Shown one piece after another: positions 22,851-33,640 of a stretch of 64,000 nt of DNA. Position numbers and translations under genes: made by a program. The stretch is taken from the NCBI GenBank assembly GCA_947044405.1, contig CAMRHE010000077.1:4548501-4612500 (forward strand), in the 5' to 3' direction. Every line of letters begins with the position of its first letter. The stretch's first letter is position 1. Below the pieces are notes generated by a model. It was not told the DNA's origin. It did not search any database and saw only the letters and a program-made list of their open reading frames with translations. This DNA comes from Leptodactylus fallax (Eukaryota > Chordata > Amphibia > Anura > Leptodactylidae).

Positions 22851-22897
22851 ATAGGGCCAACTTGCATCGGGCCCTATGGTAGCGGGGGCCCCCTTTG

Positions 22898-22937
22898 GAC
22901 AGCAGGACAGTCCTACATTTGCTGTCCCGCTGTCCAA
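22898..22937. repeat. Short inverted repeat
   Basis: ggacagcaggacag and ctgtcccgctgtcc form arms around about ten bases in a GC-rich stretch preceding the tandem array. Confidence 0.5.
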
Positions 22938-23164
22938 GGTAGTGGGTCTGGGCTACTGCGCCGATGAGTTGCAGACAGTGATGAAGCAGGAAACGGACGG
23001 CACCCTACCTCATCACCCGGCTGCTTTCTTTGCTCCCAGTGTCCTGGGAGTAGGAGGCGTGATGTAGTGACATCACTTACACCGCTCCTGTTACTCCTTG
23101 AAAACTCCGGGACCAGAGAAAGGAGTGAATGGGGAAAGGTGAGTATTAAGGTTTGTTTTTTACT

Positions 23165-23480
23165 TGATATATACAGTGGGGGACACAAAACTATGGAGGC
23201 AACCTGGGGGGACATGATACTGTGGGGGCAACCTGAGGGGGCCATGTCAAAGTGGGGGGACATGTTACTGTGGGGGCAACCTGAAGGGGCCATGTCAGTG
23301 TGGGGGGACATGATACTGTGGGGGCAACCTGGGGTGAGGACATGATACTGTGGGGGACAACCTGGGGTGAGGACATGAATCTGTGGGGGGCAACCTGGAC
23401 GGGGACAATATAAGAGGCATATTATATGGGGCCACTAGGGAGCCATTATACTGTGTGAGAGCCACTAAGGTGCATTATAC
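23165..23480. repeat. Degenerate G-rich tandem array, locus 1
   Basis: Repeated gggggacatgatactgtg / ggggcaacctg units of varying length, drifting at the right into gggccactagggagccatta and gcattatactatgagggag. The right part shares the gcattatactgtgtg core with the arrays at 43.2 and 62.3 kb. Open frames on both strands here come from the repeat. Confidence 0.7.
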
Positions 23481-24086
23481 TATGAGGGAGCATTATAATT
23501 TGTGCAGGTTGGTATTTCTAGGTGGTGGTGATGGGAGGGCCCCACTTATGAAATCTTTGCACATAGCCCACCAATGTGTTAAAATGGCCCTGGAAATACA
23601 TACAAGTTCCTGTATAAATAGTTTTTATTTTTCATTGTGATCAATCAGGAAAGAACTATTGGAAACTAAGTATTTTAAGAGTATTTATGGGTTAAATCAG
23701 GATTTTTCTACTGGGACTCCACCAATCAGAACAAGGTGAAGTCTATACCTTATCAGTCATTGTTGTTGTTGTCTCGATTTCTAATTTTTTATTTGTCTCC
23801 TCGGCCCATTAAAATTAGCACTTAAAGGGGGCAATTATATTTCTAAGACATCATGGACATGAACCATGAAGAAGCTGTAAGCAGAGAGTGAAGCTAGTGG
23901 CCCTCTATGTGCCATTTTACAGTGCCAACATAGATATTTTCTAATCCAATAGAAAAAAACCTTCAAGTGCCACCAACAAACAAAGTGAGTTTAGCCGAAC
24001 TACTACATTTACAGGAACATTATCGGTGACAAAAAGCTTTATATTATTTATATTTATTTTCATTTTCGCATCTGTATTGTCTCACA
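23481..24086. other. Unassigned non-coding DNA
   Basis: Nothing recognised beyond a short tgttgttgttgttg run near 23761. Confidence 0.45.
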
Positions 24087-24319
24087 TACGGCCTTTCCGC
24101 AGTGTTTTTTGCAGCAGCTTTTCCAGAAAAGCAGCTTTTTTTGCTGCATTTTTTTTTCAGCCAATGCCAGGAGTGGGTTGAGCAGAAGGAAGAAGTATAA
24201 ATACTTCCTATATATTTCTCATTCCCTTTGTGGCAACTACTATGTTTGTCCCGAAAAACCGCAATAAAATCTGCAACAAAAAAAAAAAAGAGCAGTTTTT
24301 CTGCAACGTGGGGCCTTCC
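24087..24319. mobile_element. Intact relative of the element hit by the L1
   Basis: Starts acggcctttccgcagtg and ends tctgcaacgtggggccttcc. It shares gggaatgagaaatatatagg (as reverse complement) and the surrounding blocks with 6815-6991, and shows the uninterrupted sequence at the position where the L1 sits in that copy. An A-run occurs at about 24280-24291. Confidence 0.6.
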
Positions 24320-24611
24320 AACACCTCCAACAATTCCAACTGTTTGCATCCTTCAATAGGTGGAGCTCCACTGATCCCAAATGCAGTTGAATTTTTTTCT
24401 CTAGTCCCCACCATTCCCAAGCAATCATTTCTGTTAATTTCAGCACCCCATATGCTGTTTGCTGTCAGATGGGCAGCCTGGGCTGGAGCAGACAGTCTGA
24501 AACTGCCCACCTGACAGAGCAAGTCTAATTAGCATATCGGGTGCTTAAACTAACATTCTGATTGCTCTGGAATGGTGGGAGCTAGAAAAAAATCTGACTG
24601 GTCCTCTTTAA
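24320..24611. mobile_element. Family G element, copy 1
   Basis: Contains tctctagtccccaccattcc and ends tgactggtcctctttaaat. Inverted halves flank gtcagatgggcagcctggg / ctgcccacctgacagag. Two further copies lie side by side at 40.56-41.46 kb. Confidence 0.6.
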
Positions 24612-24916
24612 ATACAGTTACAAGCTTTACTACAACACGTTTTGTATTTAGACGTGTATTTTGTATAGAAGTCATGTACAATATTGTGAATAGCTCCCAT
24701 TAATAAACATTACATCTATATTTTAGGCCTTCCAAATAAAGAGGGAATACTAAGAAGAAATACTTTTGAACCCTTTAGGTCTCATGCTGTCAGGTCAGCA
24801 GGCCAGCGGTTTGTCTTGGACATAGGGTTGTAAAACTGAAGCAAAAATGCCCTCTAATAGGCTTGTGTAAAAGTGGCCCCTAACCCTGACGTGTGATAAT
24901 AATACTACTGCCCTGT

Positions 24917-25570
24917 TACAGTGTATGTAAGATGGTAGGAGCCTACACAGTGTATGTAAGGTGGTAGGAGCCTACACAGTGTACGTAAGGCAGTAGGAGC
25001 CTATAGCGTATGTAAGGCGGTAGAAGCCTACACAGTGTACATAAGGCGGTAGGAGCCTAGAGTGTACGTAAGGCGGTAGAAGCCTACACAGTGTACGTAA
25101 GGTGGTAGGAGCCTACACAGTGTACGTAAGGTGGTAGGAGCCTACAGCGTATGCAAGGTGGTAGGAGCCTACACAGTGTACGTAAGGCGGTAGAAGCCTA
25201 CAGAGTGTACGTAAGGCGGTAGGAGCCTACAGAGTGTACGTAAGGCGGTAGGAGCCTACACAGTGTACGTAAGGCGGTAGAAGCCTACACAGTGTACGTA
25301 AGGTGGTAGGAGCCTACACAGTGTACATAAGGCGGTAGGAGCCTACAGAGTGTACGTAAGGCGGTAGGAGCCTACACAGTGTACGTAAGGCGGTAGAAGC
25401 CTACACAGTGTACGTAAGGTGGTAGGAGCCTACAGCGTATGCAAGGTGGTAGGAGCCTACACAGTGTACGTAAGGCGGTAGAAGCCTACACAGTGTACGT
25501 AAGGCGGTAGGAGCCTACAGCGTATGCAAGGTGGTAGGAGCCTACACAGTGTATGTAAGGCGGTAGGAGC
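24917..25570. repeat. Minisatellite, 23 units of 27-29 bp
   Basis: Unit cagtgtacgtaaggcggtag followed by gagcctaca; most units are 29 bp, with shorter 27-bp units lacking an 'ac' step. I count 23 units by eye. Variants are tgtatg/tgtacg, ggcgg/ggtgg, taggagcc/tagaagcc. A distinctive 27-bp unit (agcgtatgcaaggtgg) appears at units 9, 19 and 22, hinting at higher-order duplication. Most units contain the small hairpin gtagg-ag-cctac. Confidence 0.95.
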
Positions 25571-25647
25571 AGGGGTGAACCTAGCCTCTTTGCTTCCTGA
25601 GGCAGACTATAGAAAGGCACCCCCCCCCCCACCCAAAAAAATAAATA

Positions 25648-25799
25648 CAGGGTGGGCTATAAGTATGGATACACCCAGATACCATTGTTTTTCTTGTGCA
25701 ATTCTCCATGTGTCACATGACACCTGCCACAAACGGTAAGGTGACATCAGCAACCACTTCCATTTCATCTGGGTGTATCCATACTTATGGCCCACCCTG
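25648..25799. mobile_element. 152-bp mini-mariner
   Basis: TA duplications at 25646-25647 and 25800-25801. The termini cagggtgggctataagtatg and the reverse of catacttatggcccaccctg agree over about 33 bases with one or two changes. No coding capacity. Typical of a mariner-derived miniature element. Confidence 0.85.
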
Positions 25800-25869
25800 T
25801 ATATTGAGATTACATGCTACTAGCCATATTAGGGCTTAATGTTTGTGGGACAAAGTGTTCTTCATTTAT

Positions 25870-26310
25870 TATTCTGTACAATGTACTGGGAAGCTGGAAA
25901 AAAAAAATCAGAATTGAGTGGAATTGAAGAAAAAGTGCATTTGTGCAACATTCTTACAGGCTTTGTTTTTACAGCGTTCACTCTGCAGGCAAAATGACAT
26001 GTCACCTGTATTCTATGTTTCAGTACGATTCCAGGGATACCAAATTTATATGGTTTTATTTACATTTTAATCCTTTAACAAAGATCTAAAACTTTGCTAA
26101 AAAAAATTTTTCTTATAAATCGCCATATTCTGACACCGGTAACTTTTTTTATATTTCCGTATATGGGGATGCGTAGGGTCATCTTTTTTAGCAGAGTCAG
26201 GTGTACTTCTTAGTTATACCATTTTGGGGAATGTCTATTGCTTTGATCCCCTTTTATTCAAATTCTTATCAGAGGCGAAAAAGCGAAAAAAAAACGGCAG
26301 TTTGGCACTT
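25870..26310 (-). repeat. Family P dispersed repeat fragment, reverse orientation
   Basis: tcgccatattctgacaccgg with taacttttttatatttccg and ccattttggggaatg are the reverse complement of blocks found in the copies at 37.6-38.8 and 52.2-52.5 kb (aaaaataaaaagttatggc). Frequent in frog genomes to my recollection. Non-coding. Confidence 0.5.
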
Positions 26311-26354
26311 TAGATTTTTTTTTTACCATATGGTAAAAATATTTTTATAAGTTT

Positions 26355-26650
26355 GTAGATCGGGCGTCTGCTGAAACTCCAACTGAGCCTGAGAATTGGG
26401 TCTTTTTTCCCCCACTGGGAATTCAGCCTGACCGCAGCCAGGCTGAATATAGGAGTGTCGCTTGGTCGATGGATGAACACACATTCCCATTCTCTTTAAT
26501 AGGAGTGCCGCAGATGGCCTATATTCAGCCTGGCTGTGGTCAGGCTGAATTCCATGTGAGAAAAAAAAAAAAATAATAATAATTCTCAAGCCCAGACACC
26601 CAAAACATCCCCCTATCATCAATCTGGTATTTATCCTCTATCCTATGTAT
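26355..26650. mobile_element. Family I element, copy 1
   Basis: Blocks ccaactgagcctgagaattg, aattcagcctgaccgcagcc and ggtcgatggatgaacacac recur at 63722-64000. Internal foldback: attcagcctgaccgcagcc near 26422 faces ggctgtggtcaggctgaat near 26533. Ends in ggtatttatcctctatcc. Confidence 0.6.
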
Positions 26651-26984
26651 AGGGAATAAATACTTTGAAAAGCAATATTTCATTAATGTAAAACAATTAC
26701 TTCAGCTACTTCACCTGAAGAAGCAGGCCAGCAGTAGCGCTACTAAGAGCAGGGACAAGGAGATCGCACAGGAGCCACACTGCATATCCTATCACGTCAG
26801 GTCAGGTCAATATACCATCAGAGCGACGTGACTCACACAGCCCAGCCTGGGTGGGGGCGGAGGCGGAGAGCAATCAAGGAACAGGCTAAGTGAACTTCTG
26901 ATGGTGGACCACTGGAGTAGCGTCACTGCCAATAGGTGAGTGCTGACGCAGCACTGTCTCCACACGGCCGCCCTGAGCTACCTC

Positions 26985-27075
26985 TCTCCTCCCTAGCCTA
27001 CATCTCTAAGCCAACCCAGGACAGGTCCCGCTCAGCATGTTATTTAAAGTGGCCTGTCTTGGGCTGGTTTCGGTC
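26985..27075. repeat. Family H foldback, copy 1
   Basis: ccaacccaggacaggtcccg faces ggcctgtcttgggctggttt, an inverted pair found again at 61655-61738 with the same bases. The DNA between 26651 and 27150 is otherwise a mosaic of short frog repeats with no gene. Confidence 0.5.
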
Positions 27076-27149
27076 AGTCAAAATACCACCCCCCTAACTG
27101 ACACAGATAGTGCCACCTGAGACGGCCGCCTCACTTCGCCTCATGTCCC

Positions 27150-27425
27150 ACCACAGGCCTCTATGTGGGGGAAACAGGGCAGAGACTTAGTCAGCGAATG
27201 AACTCACACAGGTCCAATATTAATAACAGCAGAACCGATCTCCCAGTGGCCGCACATTTCTCCGGAGAAAACCACTCTATTGAAGATTTGCGGGTTGTGG
27301 TTTTAATGGGACAGTTTAAGACGCAGGAGGAAAGAAAACAATGGGAGTACAAATTTATGCAAAAATTTAAAACTCTGCAATTTGGACTTAATATTCATGT
27401 CAGCTTCATGTCACACTATGTTTGA
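27150..27425 (+). pseudogene. Penelope-like element, GIY-YIG endonuclease remnant
   Basis: The frame reading GLYVGETGQRLSQRMNSHR, later VAAHFSGENHSIEDLRVV and EERKQWEYKFM, ends at TGA 27423-27425. The YVG part of the GIY-YIG signature, the following arginine helix and an HF block fit the C-terminal endonuclease that nicks target DNA in Penelope-like retroelements. The reverse transcriptase and the first half of the GIY motif are missing: the copy is 5'-truncated at about 27150, as expected for aborted reverse transcription. I picked this frame because the 3' untranslated sequence that follows matches the two fragments at 55.6 kb. Confidence 0.72.
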
Positions 27426-27738
27426 ACTGTGAGGGTCACAAATCACCACCTGATAGCAAACAGATAACAGATCCCTCTGTCACGCACCACAACTTTCCAG
27501 ATTGTTTTTTTTGACCTGTTGTAAATAACTTCTCTACTTAGATTGCATTTTGTTTTGGGTTTTTTTTAAGGACTCTAAAATCCTTTGAAGCTCATGTGTA
27601 TAAAAATCTGTGAATTTTCAGTTCTTGTATAACACCATGTCTGATGAAGGGAGCTAGCTAGTACTCCTGAAAGCTTACTTATAAATATACTCAGTTAGCC
27701 TCTAAAAGGTATCGCCTGATTTCTTCACTCTTCTGCTA
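27426..27738 (+). mobile_element. Penelope-like element 3' untranslated end
   Basis: Non-coding tail continuing the remnant above. From about 27595 (tgtgtataaaaatctgtgaa) to 27738 (cgcctgatttcttcactc) it matches both arms at 55566-55818. Such ends are pLTR-like in Penelope elements. Confidence 0.68.
27635..27690 (+). ncRNA. Hammerhead-ribozyme-like motif in Penelope end (decayed)
   Basis: The core CTGATGA (27641-27647), then a GGAG...CTCC helix, then GAAA (27669-27672) and gcttact occur in the order of a type I hammerhead. Penelope-like elements are known to carry such ribozymes. Here the cleavage-site side (acttataaat) does not offer a good stem III and UH site, so I expect it to be inactive. 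Confidence 0.42.
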
Positions 27739-27835
27739 TATTTTACAAGTCACTCTCTCCTCTCTTCATCATCTGTAACTGCTTCACATTCTTTTAACCA
27801 GCATAATGGCACAGCTAAATTCTCCTCTAAATACC

Positions 27836-28001
27836 TCCTCACCACGGCGGTTTCCATATAGGTGTATTGAAAACAGAAAGTCCACAGGGGAAACCTCTGC
27901 GGACCTTCTATGAAAAGCGCTGCAGGAAAAACCACAACGTTACCGCCATGGTTTTTCCTGCAGTGCTTTTTTGCTGCAGCCCGCTACGTGGGGCCTTTGT
28001 C
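27836..28001. mobile_element. Family A element, copy 6, right half
   Basis: Begins at the central foldback (ggcggtttccatataggtg) and ends gcccgctacgtggggccttt. The left half is absent. Confidence 0.55.
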
Positions 28002-28031
28002 TTAATAAAGCCCAAGTTCCACTTTAATTAA

Positions 28032-28310
28032 ATTAATTGACCCTCATATTATGCCCCTGATTCACCCTGACATAAATACTGCACCTCTAATGACCCCTTA
28101 TATCAATGACCACCCCCTTATGTTCATAATGCCTCCTAATATAAATGATGCCCCCTAATGGCCCCTTATATGAATAACCTCCCCCCTTGTATTCATAATA
28201 CCCTGTAATAACCCTTATATAAATGACCTCCCCATCGTCATAATGCCCCCTAATGAATTCACCCTTTATAGTTATATTTCGCCCTCCTAACTACCCCTTA
28301 TACTAATAAT
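28032..28310. repeat. Degenerate C-rich tandem repeat
   Basis: Repeated ctaatgaccccttatat / ataatgccccctaat phrases, 50-65 bases apart, about four to five imperfect units. On the other strand it reads as ggggcattat-type sequence, similar in style to the arrays at 23.2, 43.2 and 62.3 kb. Confidence 0.6.
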
Positions 28311-28315
28311 ATACT

Positions 28316-28560
28316 CACAAGTGCACTAAAAAAAAAAAAAAAAAAAACAAAAGCAAAAAAAAAAAAAAAGTCATACCTACTTGCGATGCTGATGACTGGA
28401 GCCTTCGGCGGTGGCGCGATGTTGTGACGTCATCGCACCACCTGTGCTGAGAAGCAGACATTCGTCTCTGGTCTTGTAAACCGCAGGCCTGAAGTGGCTT
28501 GCGGTTTACAAGACAGTTAAGCACCAGGAAGCATTGTAACTAGATCGGTATCTGCAGAAA
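28316..28560. repeat. A-rich tract and CRE-containing inverted repeat
   Basis: Two A-runs (about 28328-28369) lead into GC-rich sequence with the palindrome TGACGTCA (about 28425-28432) and a foldback at 28471-28514 with perfect 15-base arms (gtcttgtaaaccgca). The gatgttgtgacgtcatcgc block is matched at 61.76 kb. Probably a transposable-element segment. Confidence 0.5.
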
Positions 28561-29030
28561 CTGATGTAGTTAGACATAAAGGATGTATTAATGGCGGCCC
28601 CGGGGTAGGCCCCAAAGAGTTAGTGGGCCCTGGCAGCCGCCCCCACTGCCTCCCACTAGCTATGCTTCTGCTCCTCACCATCGACAGCTTCTTCTTCCTT
28701 GGATAGGCCTTCCTGAGTCAGAGCAGCTATGTGTGCCTATGCAGTGGGGAGATACACTAGATTGGCATAGGGTAACAAGTTGTCTTATAAGTCACACATG
28801 CCCCTCAAAATGCCTTCTGCACTCTGCTACATAACAGAATATAACCTGCAGCTCTGGACAGCAGGATGTCAAACCCCACGTAACTGATAGTACCCAACCC
28901 CCTCCAACCGCAACTCTGTGGTCCACGAGAGGATGACCTGAGACTGGGGCAGTGCTGTGCAGCACTGAGCTTAAAAGCAGAGAGAACCTTGTATCAGGTA
29001 ACTATGCTTAATATTCTGGTTTAATACTTT
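28561..29030. other. Unassigned non-coding DNA
   Basis: Nothing recognised apart from a GC-rich block at about 28594-28665. Confidence 0.4.
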
Positions 29031-29370
29031 TAGGCTAAGGCCCCACGTAAGCAGGCTGCAGCAAAAAAGCGCTGTGGGAAAAATCGCTGCAGCAACGCAT
29101 TTTCCTCTGCAGATTTTCTACTATAGTGTAATGGAAATTACACCTATAGGGAAACCCCAGTGTTTCTGTAGGTATAATTAACATGCTGCGATTTCCAAAA
29201 CAGTCACAGTTTTGGAAATCGCATCGTGTCCGCTGCGCGTATTTTTCCACAAGGTGTGGATGGAATTAGCTACAATCCCATCCACCTTGCAGTGACTGTA
29301 AAACACCGTATTTTTTTTCTGTGGCGTTTCCGCCGCAGTTTGGTTTCCGCAATGTGGGGCCCCCGCCTAA
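29031..29370. mobile_element. Family A element, copy 7, complete
   Basis: 340 bp. Starts taggctaaggccccacg and ends atgtggggcccccgccta, giving clear inverted termini. The order of internal blocks is inverted relative to copies 1 and 2 (ccacctt-gcagtgactgtaaaac at the right), so this copy lies in the opposite orientation. One of the better-kept copies for defining the ends. Confidence 0.7.
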
Positions 29371-30028
29371 ATCTGCATTTAAGATAATTATGTTATATTT
29401 TAAAAGATTTATTTGTAATATAGACAGGGTAAAAGACTGACTTATCTCATGTCCTGGAACTTCAGCCAGCAACACATATTCAGCAGGGAACAAGCTAAGA
29501 ATATTTGTATGCCAGATTGCTATGCTTGGAAATTTTTCGAATGACAGATTTAATATATTTCGAACATTTTGGGTGAACATTCCCTACAATATCACTTTCA
29601 TGTGGATAGTCTATTTTATTGTTTATGTGTCTCTATACTCCAGTATATTGGTTGGCAGTATACTTCTTGGGTTTCTATGTAGTTAGATATGAAACACACT
29701 ATGCATTCACCAGCTTGAAAAATCCAGAATCCTCCCCATCCAAACACAGTCCCATGTAGGGACCTTTAAAAGTAACCAAAACATACCTTTGTGGCCACAA
29801 ACCAATGAAGCAATGCAGAGATAGTCCTCTTTTTATAGATATGCAAATCAGCCTGTAATTACAAAGGCTCATTTGCCAGATTTGCCTAAATACAGTTGAG
29901 GTGCACGCAGGCAAAAAATGTCAATCATGGCAAAGGGGGTGGCTTTGGGCACAGATTAGAGAGACGAGCAGAAGCACTTGGGACTGTCAAATCTGGCAAA
30001 TCATGCCCACTGTATACTGATCATCATC
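29371..30028. other. Unassigned non-coding DNA
   Basis: No gene or repeat recognised. Confidence 0.4.
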
Positions 30029-30713
30029 ACTAGACATGGAAAAACCTTACAAAACTCATTCCACCAAATATTTGTAGGCTCACCCAACTATTTAATTTGG
30101 GGCTAAACTTCAGTCTGAACCAGAACTGCTATTATTATACTCTGAAGTCTCTTCAGACCCCAGAGTATAGTAAGCGGAGACCCAGGGGAGGTGAGTAAAC
30201 ATAACAAATGGTCTTAGTCACCTGTCCTGGACTCATTTGAAGTCTCCAGCAGTTCCTCTGTGTCCTTTATGGTCCTATTCTGGGCCTCCAAAAGGAGGTC
30301 AGTTGCCACCGGGAACAGCTAAGGCTTGTGATTGAGCCTCAGTGGTCACATGAGGAGTGCCAATGTGGTACATGGTACTTAGACGCAATCTTCATGGTGT
30401 CAGTGCATCCACATCACCAATCACAGGCCTCAATGGTCCTCTGGGGTCCGTGACCTCATTCAGTAGGCTGGAAGAGACCTAAAAAGGATGCAGAGGGACT
30501 TCCAGATGCTGCAACTGAGCACAGGAGAGGTGAGTATGACTGTTCTGTTTACTCACCACCCTTGGGCTTCTACTTATTATACTCAGGTCCTGAAGAGATA
30601 ATAGCAGTTCCAGTTTGGATTGAACATGTTGGGTGTGAACCCCAAAAATTTTGGGTTTAGTCAAACTCAAAATGTTTGAAAAATTCGTAATGAACAGGTT
30701 TGTTCATCCCTAA
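30029..30713. mobile_element. Family K inverted-repeat element
   Basis: Long diverged arms: the left side reads ccaaatatttgtaggctcac and the right side, reversed, cccaaaatttttggggttc. Ends are actagacatgg and the reverse of tgttcatcccta. At 30138-30171 the block tatactctgaagtctcttc folds on ccccagagtata; related tatactctgg blocks lie at 61.98 and 62.22 kb. The interior is non-coding. Confidence 0.5.
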
Positions 30714-31498
30714 TCAATGGTGACACCTGCTGTCCCCTCTGGGACTCACAATCTAAGTTCACCATTTCAGGAACATGCGTTGCATATAATTTCATAGGGA
30801 GCAAAATTATCTCTCAGCATGCTTTTGGCATGTGGAAGTAAACCAGAGTGCCTAAAGAGAACCCACAGAAGCTTTAGATAAATTTACCCATGACTACCCA
30901 AGTGAGTCTTGGGAGCATAAAGCTTATGAGTAATTTTGTTAGTATATTGTCCCATCTTTAGTCTTCGGTGTTCATCATTTATTATCTTAAAGGCTCCATC
31001 TAATCCAGCCGTCTGTTATCCACAGTGATCATGAGATGCCCCTTACACATAGCAGGAGCCCCTTGACTGTCTTGCATTGAATATAAAACATAGGGTTTGT
31101 AGAAAGTAATCTTTGTGACCATTGGTGTGCTGTCTTCATATGGAAAATTGTGTTAAAGAAGAGAAAGTCAAGTCATCTAGTTTCTCATTTACATGCACAG
31201 CAGAGCATCATAACACCATCAAGACCATCTTCAATAAGTAACATGTTTTTAGAGCTACAATTAGGATGCCATTAACTGCTAAATTCACCGAGACGGATAT
31301 CTTCCCATGAAAAGTGCTGGATGTGACATAAACTTGGCTGACAACAGAACAACATGCAAAGGCCGCTACAAAATGCAGTGTTATCTTATTATTACTGAGC
31401 ACTATCCTGCATTTGTACTCATTTTCCTTGTGCCTAAATTTTAAAGATGCTTTTTTTGGGAAATTGACATGATTGCTTCTACATATAATAGTAGTGGG
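30714..31498. other. Unassigned non-coding DNA
   Basis: Nothing recognised. A minus-strand open frame of 116 codons overlaps the right part but has no domain or compositional sign of coding. Confidence 0.4.
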
Positions 31499-31650
31499 GA
31501 AGAATAGGAAAATAAGTTTTCCTTGATGGAGAAAGAAAAACTGTTCCTCTAGCACCAACTTTTTGAAGGCAGCTCCTAATGGATCATTGTCTGGCTTTCA
31601 AGAAGCCTAGTAACATGACCTGGTATTAAAACCAAACCAGAATATCTCCT
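31499..31650 (+). repeat. Diverged direct repeat, first copy
   Basis: gaataggaaaataagttttc to ccagaatatctcctcc recurs at 31846-31998 with many substitutions. Between the copies is a perfect 18-base palindrome tgtctccttaaggagaca (31773-31790). May be two copies of one dispersed element or an old local duplication. Confidence 0.6.
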
Positions 31651-31845
31651 CCAAAAAAAAAGAAAGAGCAAAATGCAGGTAGATGTTTTTGGGTTATTGC
31701 CCCTCATCAATGTAACAAAAGATAATGGTTGGCTAGGTAAGAGCTCACAGGCATGAGTCTGGTGGGGTAGCTTGTCTCCTTAAGGAGACAGTCTTTGTAG
31801 CTCATCTTTTGCAGGATGTGCATGCTCTGCTAGGAATTCTGTGAA

Positions 31846-31998
31846 AGAATATGCAAATAGGTTTTCTTGTATGGAAAAAGAAATCTGTTCTTCTAGTGGC
31901 ACCTTTCAAAAGCTTGCTCCCTGTAGATCCATGCCTGGCTTCTAAGAAATCTACTGGCATGATGTGGGATTAAAACCAGACCAGAATATCTTCACCAA
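31846..31998 (+). repeat. Diverged direct repeat, second copy
   Basis: gaatatgcaaataggttttc to ccagaatatcttcacc, partner of 31499-31650 in the same orientation. Confidence 0.6.
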
Positions 31999-32546
31999 AA
32001 GGAAGTAGCGGAGTAAATACATGTTTTTTAATGGCTTTGCTTTTTATTTTCTCCTTCTTCAAGTAAATATAGTGTAGTATAAAGAAAGGGCTCCAAGAGT
32101 TGCTCTCATGGAAAAACTGAAGAGTGGCTTTGCACGTAAAAACAAATGTCTGTAGTTGTTATATGTGCTGTAGTTTTTCACATTTATAAGTCAATGGGAA
32201 AGTCACAATGATTCAGCACCAAGAAGGCACAATTTAGAAGAAAAACAACACATCCTAAAAACCGAGCGATTTTCCACATTGGGTGAACATAATTTTTTTC
32301 AAAATTGAGACCGCTACAATAATTGACCACTTTTGGCAAAAATGTATCAAAAATGGTATGCATCAAAGTACCCTTATGTAACCTAACAAAATAGAAACAT
32401 GCTCAAAGTGTGAGAATGTAGCCAAGTATGTATTATTGCACAGAACCATATTATCAGATAATTAGAAAATTGGTGTTTTAAAATGGAAACTGTCATATTG
32501 TATATGTAGTCCTATCTGCGGACACCACGGTATAGAGAAGGAGACA

Positions 32547-32974
32547 TTAAAGAGGTTGTCCAGGGAAGGTGAAATTTAAAAAAAAAACAAAAAAAAACAC
32601 ATACTAACCTGTTCCTGGCCCTCCAGTGTCCGTGGACGCTGTCTGCTCCGTCTGCGCTAAGGGCTTTTTCTGCCAGAAGTCCTCGCTGCACGAGACCACT
32701 GAGGCCACTGACTACAGTGGTCAGAGGAGAGGACCCGAGACGTCACTCACATACGTAACCAGTCTCACTTTTCTGTGACCATTGAGGCTACTACTGATTG
32801 GCCTCAGTGGCCATTTGCACCGTGGAGTTCCACTGGAACAAGCCCTAGACGCTGCTGGACTGGACAGTGGCGATGGACACCAGACCACCAGGGATGAGGA
32901 GTATGGTTTTTTTTTAGGTTTCACTGTCCCCCGTCTCCTGTCCCAGAACTGTAATTCCTGGACAACCCCTTTAA
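32547..32974. mobile_element. Family E element, copy 2, complete
   Basis: Left end ttaaagaggttgtccaggg, right end cctggacaacccctttaa. The interior includes cctccagtgtccgtggacgc and a gattggcctcagtggcc block like copy 1. Non-coding despite overlapping open frames on both strands. Confidence 0.7.
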
Positions 32975-33640
32975 GCAGACTGACATTTCTAGCTTTGTAG
33001 GGGAAGATTCTGTATAACCTGTATTTTACCATTTACCGTATATTATTTTATTTTATTCATTTGTATGTCATTCATTGCTTTCTATTCTTAGTAGCCCAAT
33101 GGGTAACCCTATTTAGTGACTGATGTCTTTCTCTGTTTGCCCAGTTATTGAAAGGCACTTTTACACAGCATGGAACTGGCTGAAGTCTACTCACTACTAT
33201 CTGCTTTTGTAATTTTTTCACAGTAGAAGTGTCCTGGAATGTACCTGGTAATGACTACTATTTAGGAATCATCTCAGTCAAGATACAAAGCTAGCCAAAG
33301 CAGTACTATAAGGTCAGTGGAAAACAAAGTACCTGGTACCAAAAACAGGTTGAGGCAAGTGGTGATGAGCCTGTACCATCTAGTAGAAAATGGCTCAAGT
33401 ATGCACAGCCCACTGGACTCCTAAGCATATAAAGAACTAAGATTATAAAGAATAAAACACAAAGTTACACTAAATCTTCTATCTCAAAGCTATATAGAAA
33501 TCTGCTTAGCTTCACCTGTTTTTTAACATGCTATCTAAAGATCAGAAACCATGTTCAATACTACAGGTTCTCTGTAATGCAGTTACATCTTAATGTTCAA
33601 AATTTTAAGGCATTCATAGACTGTCTACTGGGGCACACCT
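32975..33640. other. Unassigned non-coding DNA
   Basis: No gene or repeat recognised. Confidence 0.4.

Noticed and set aside
22913..23376. Open frames on both strands with repeated SPHTDMAPSGCP-type peptides
   Set aside because: By-product of the G-rich tandem array; both strands are open at once and no domain is seen.
24917..25570. Possible CRISPR array
   Set aside because: Units are contiguous variants of one 27-29 bp sequence with no unique spacers, and the DNA is vertebrate: it is a minisatellite.
31208..31558. 116-codon minus-strand open frame
   Set aside because: No domain or coding signature; low-complexity T-rich DNA is often open at this length.
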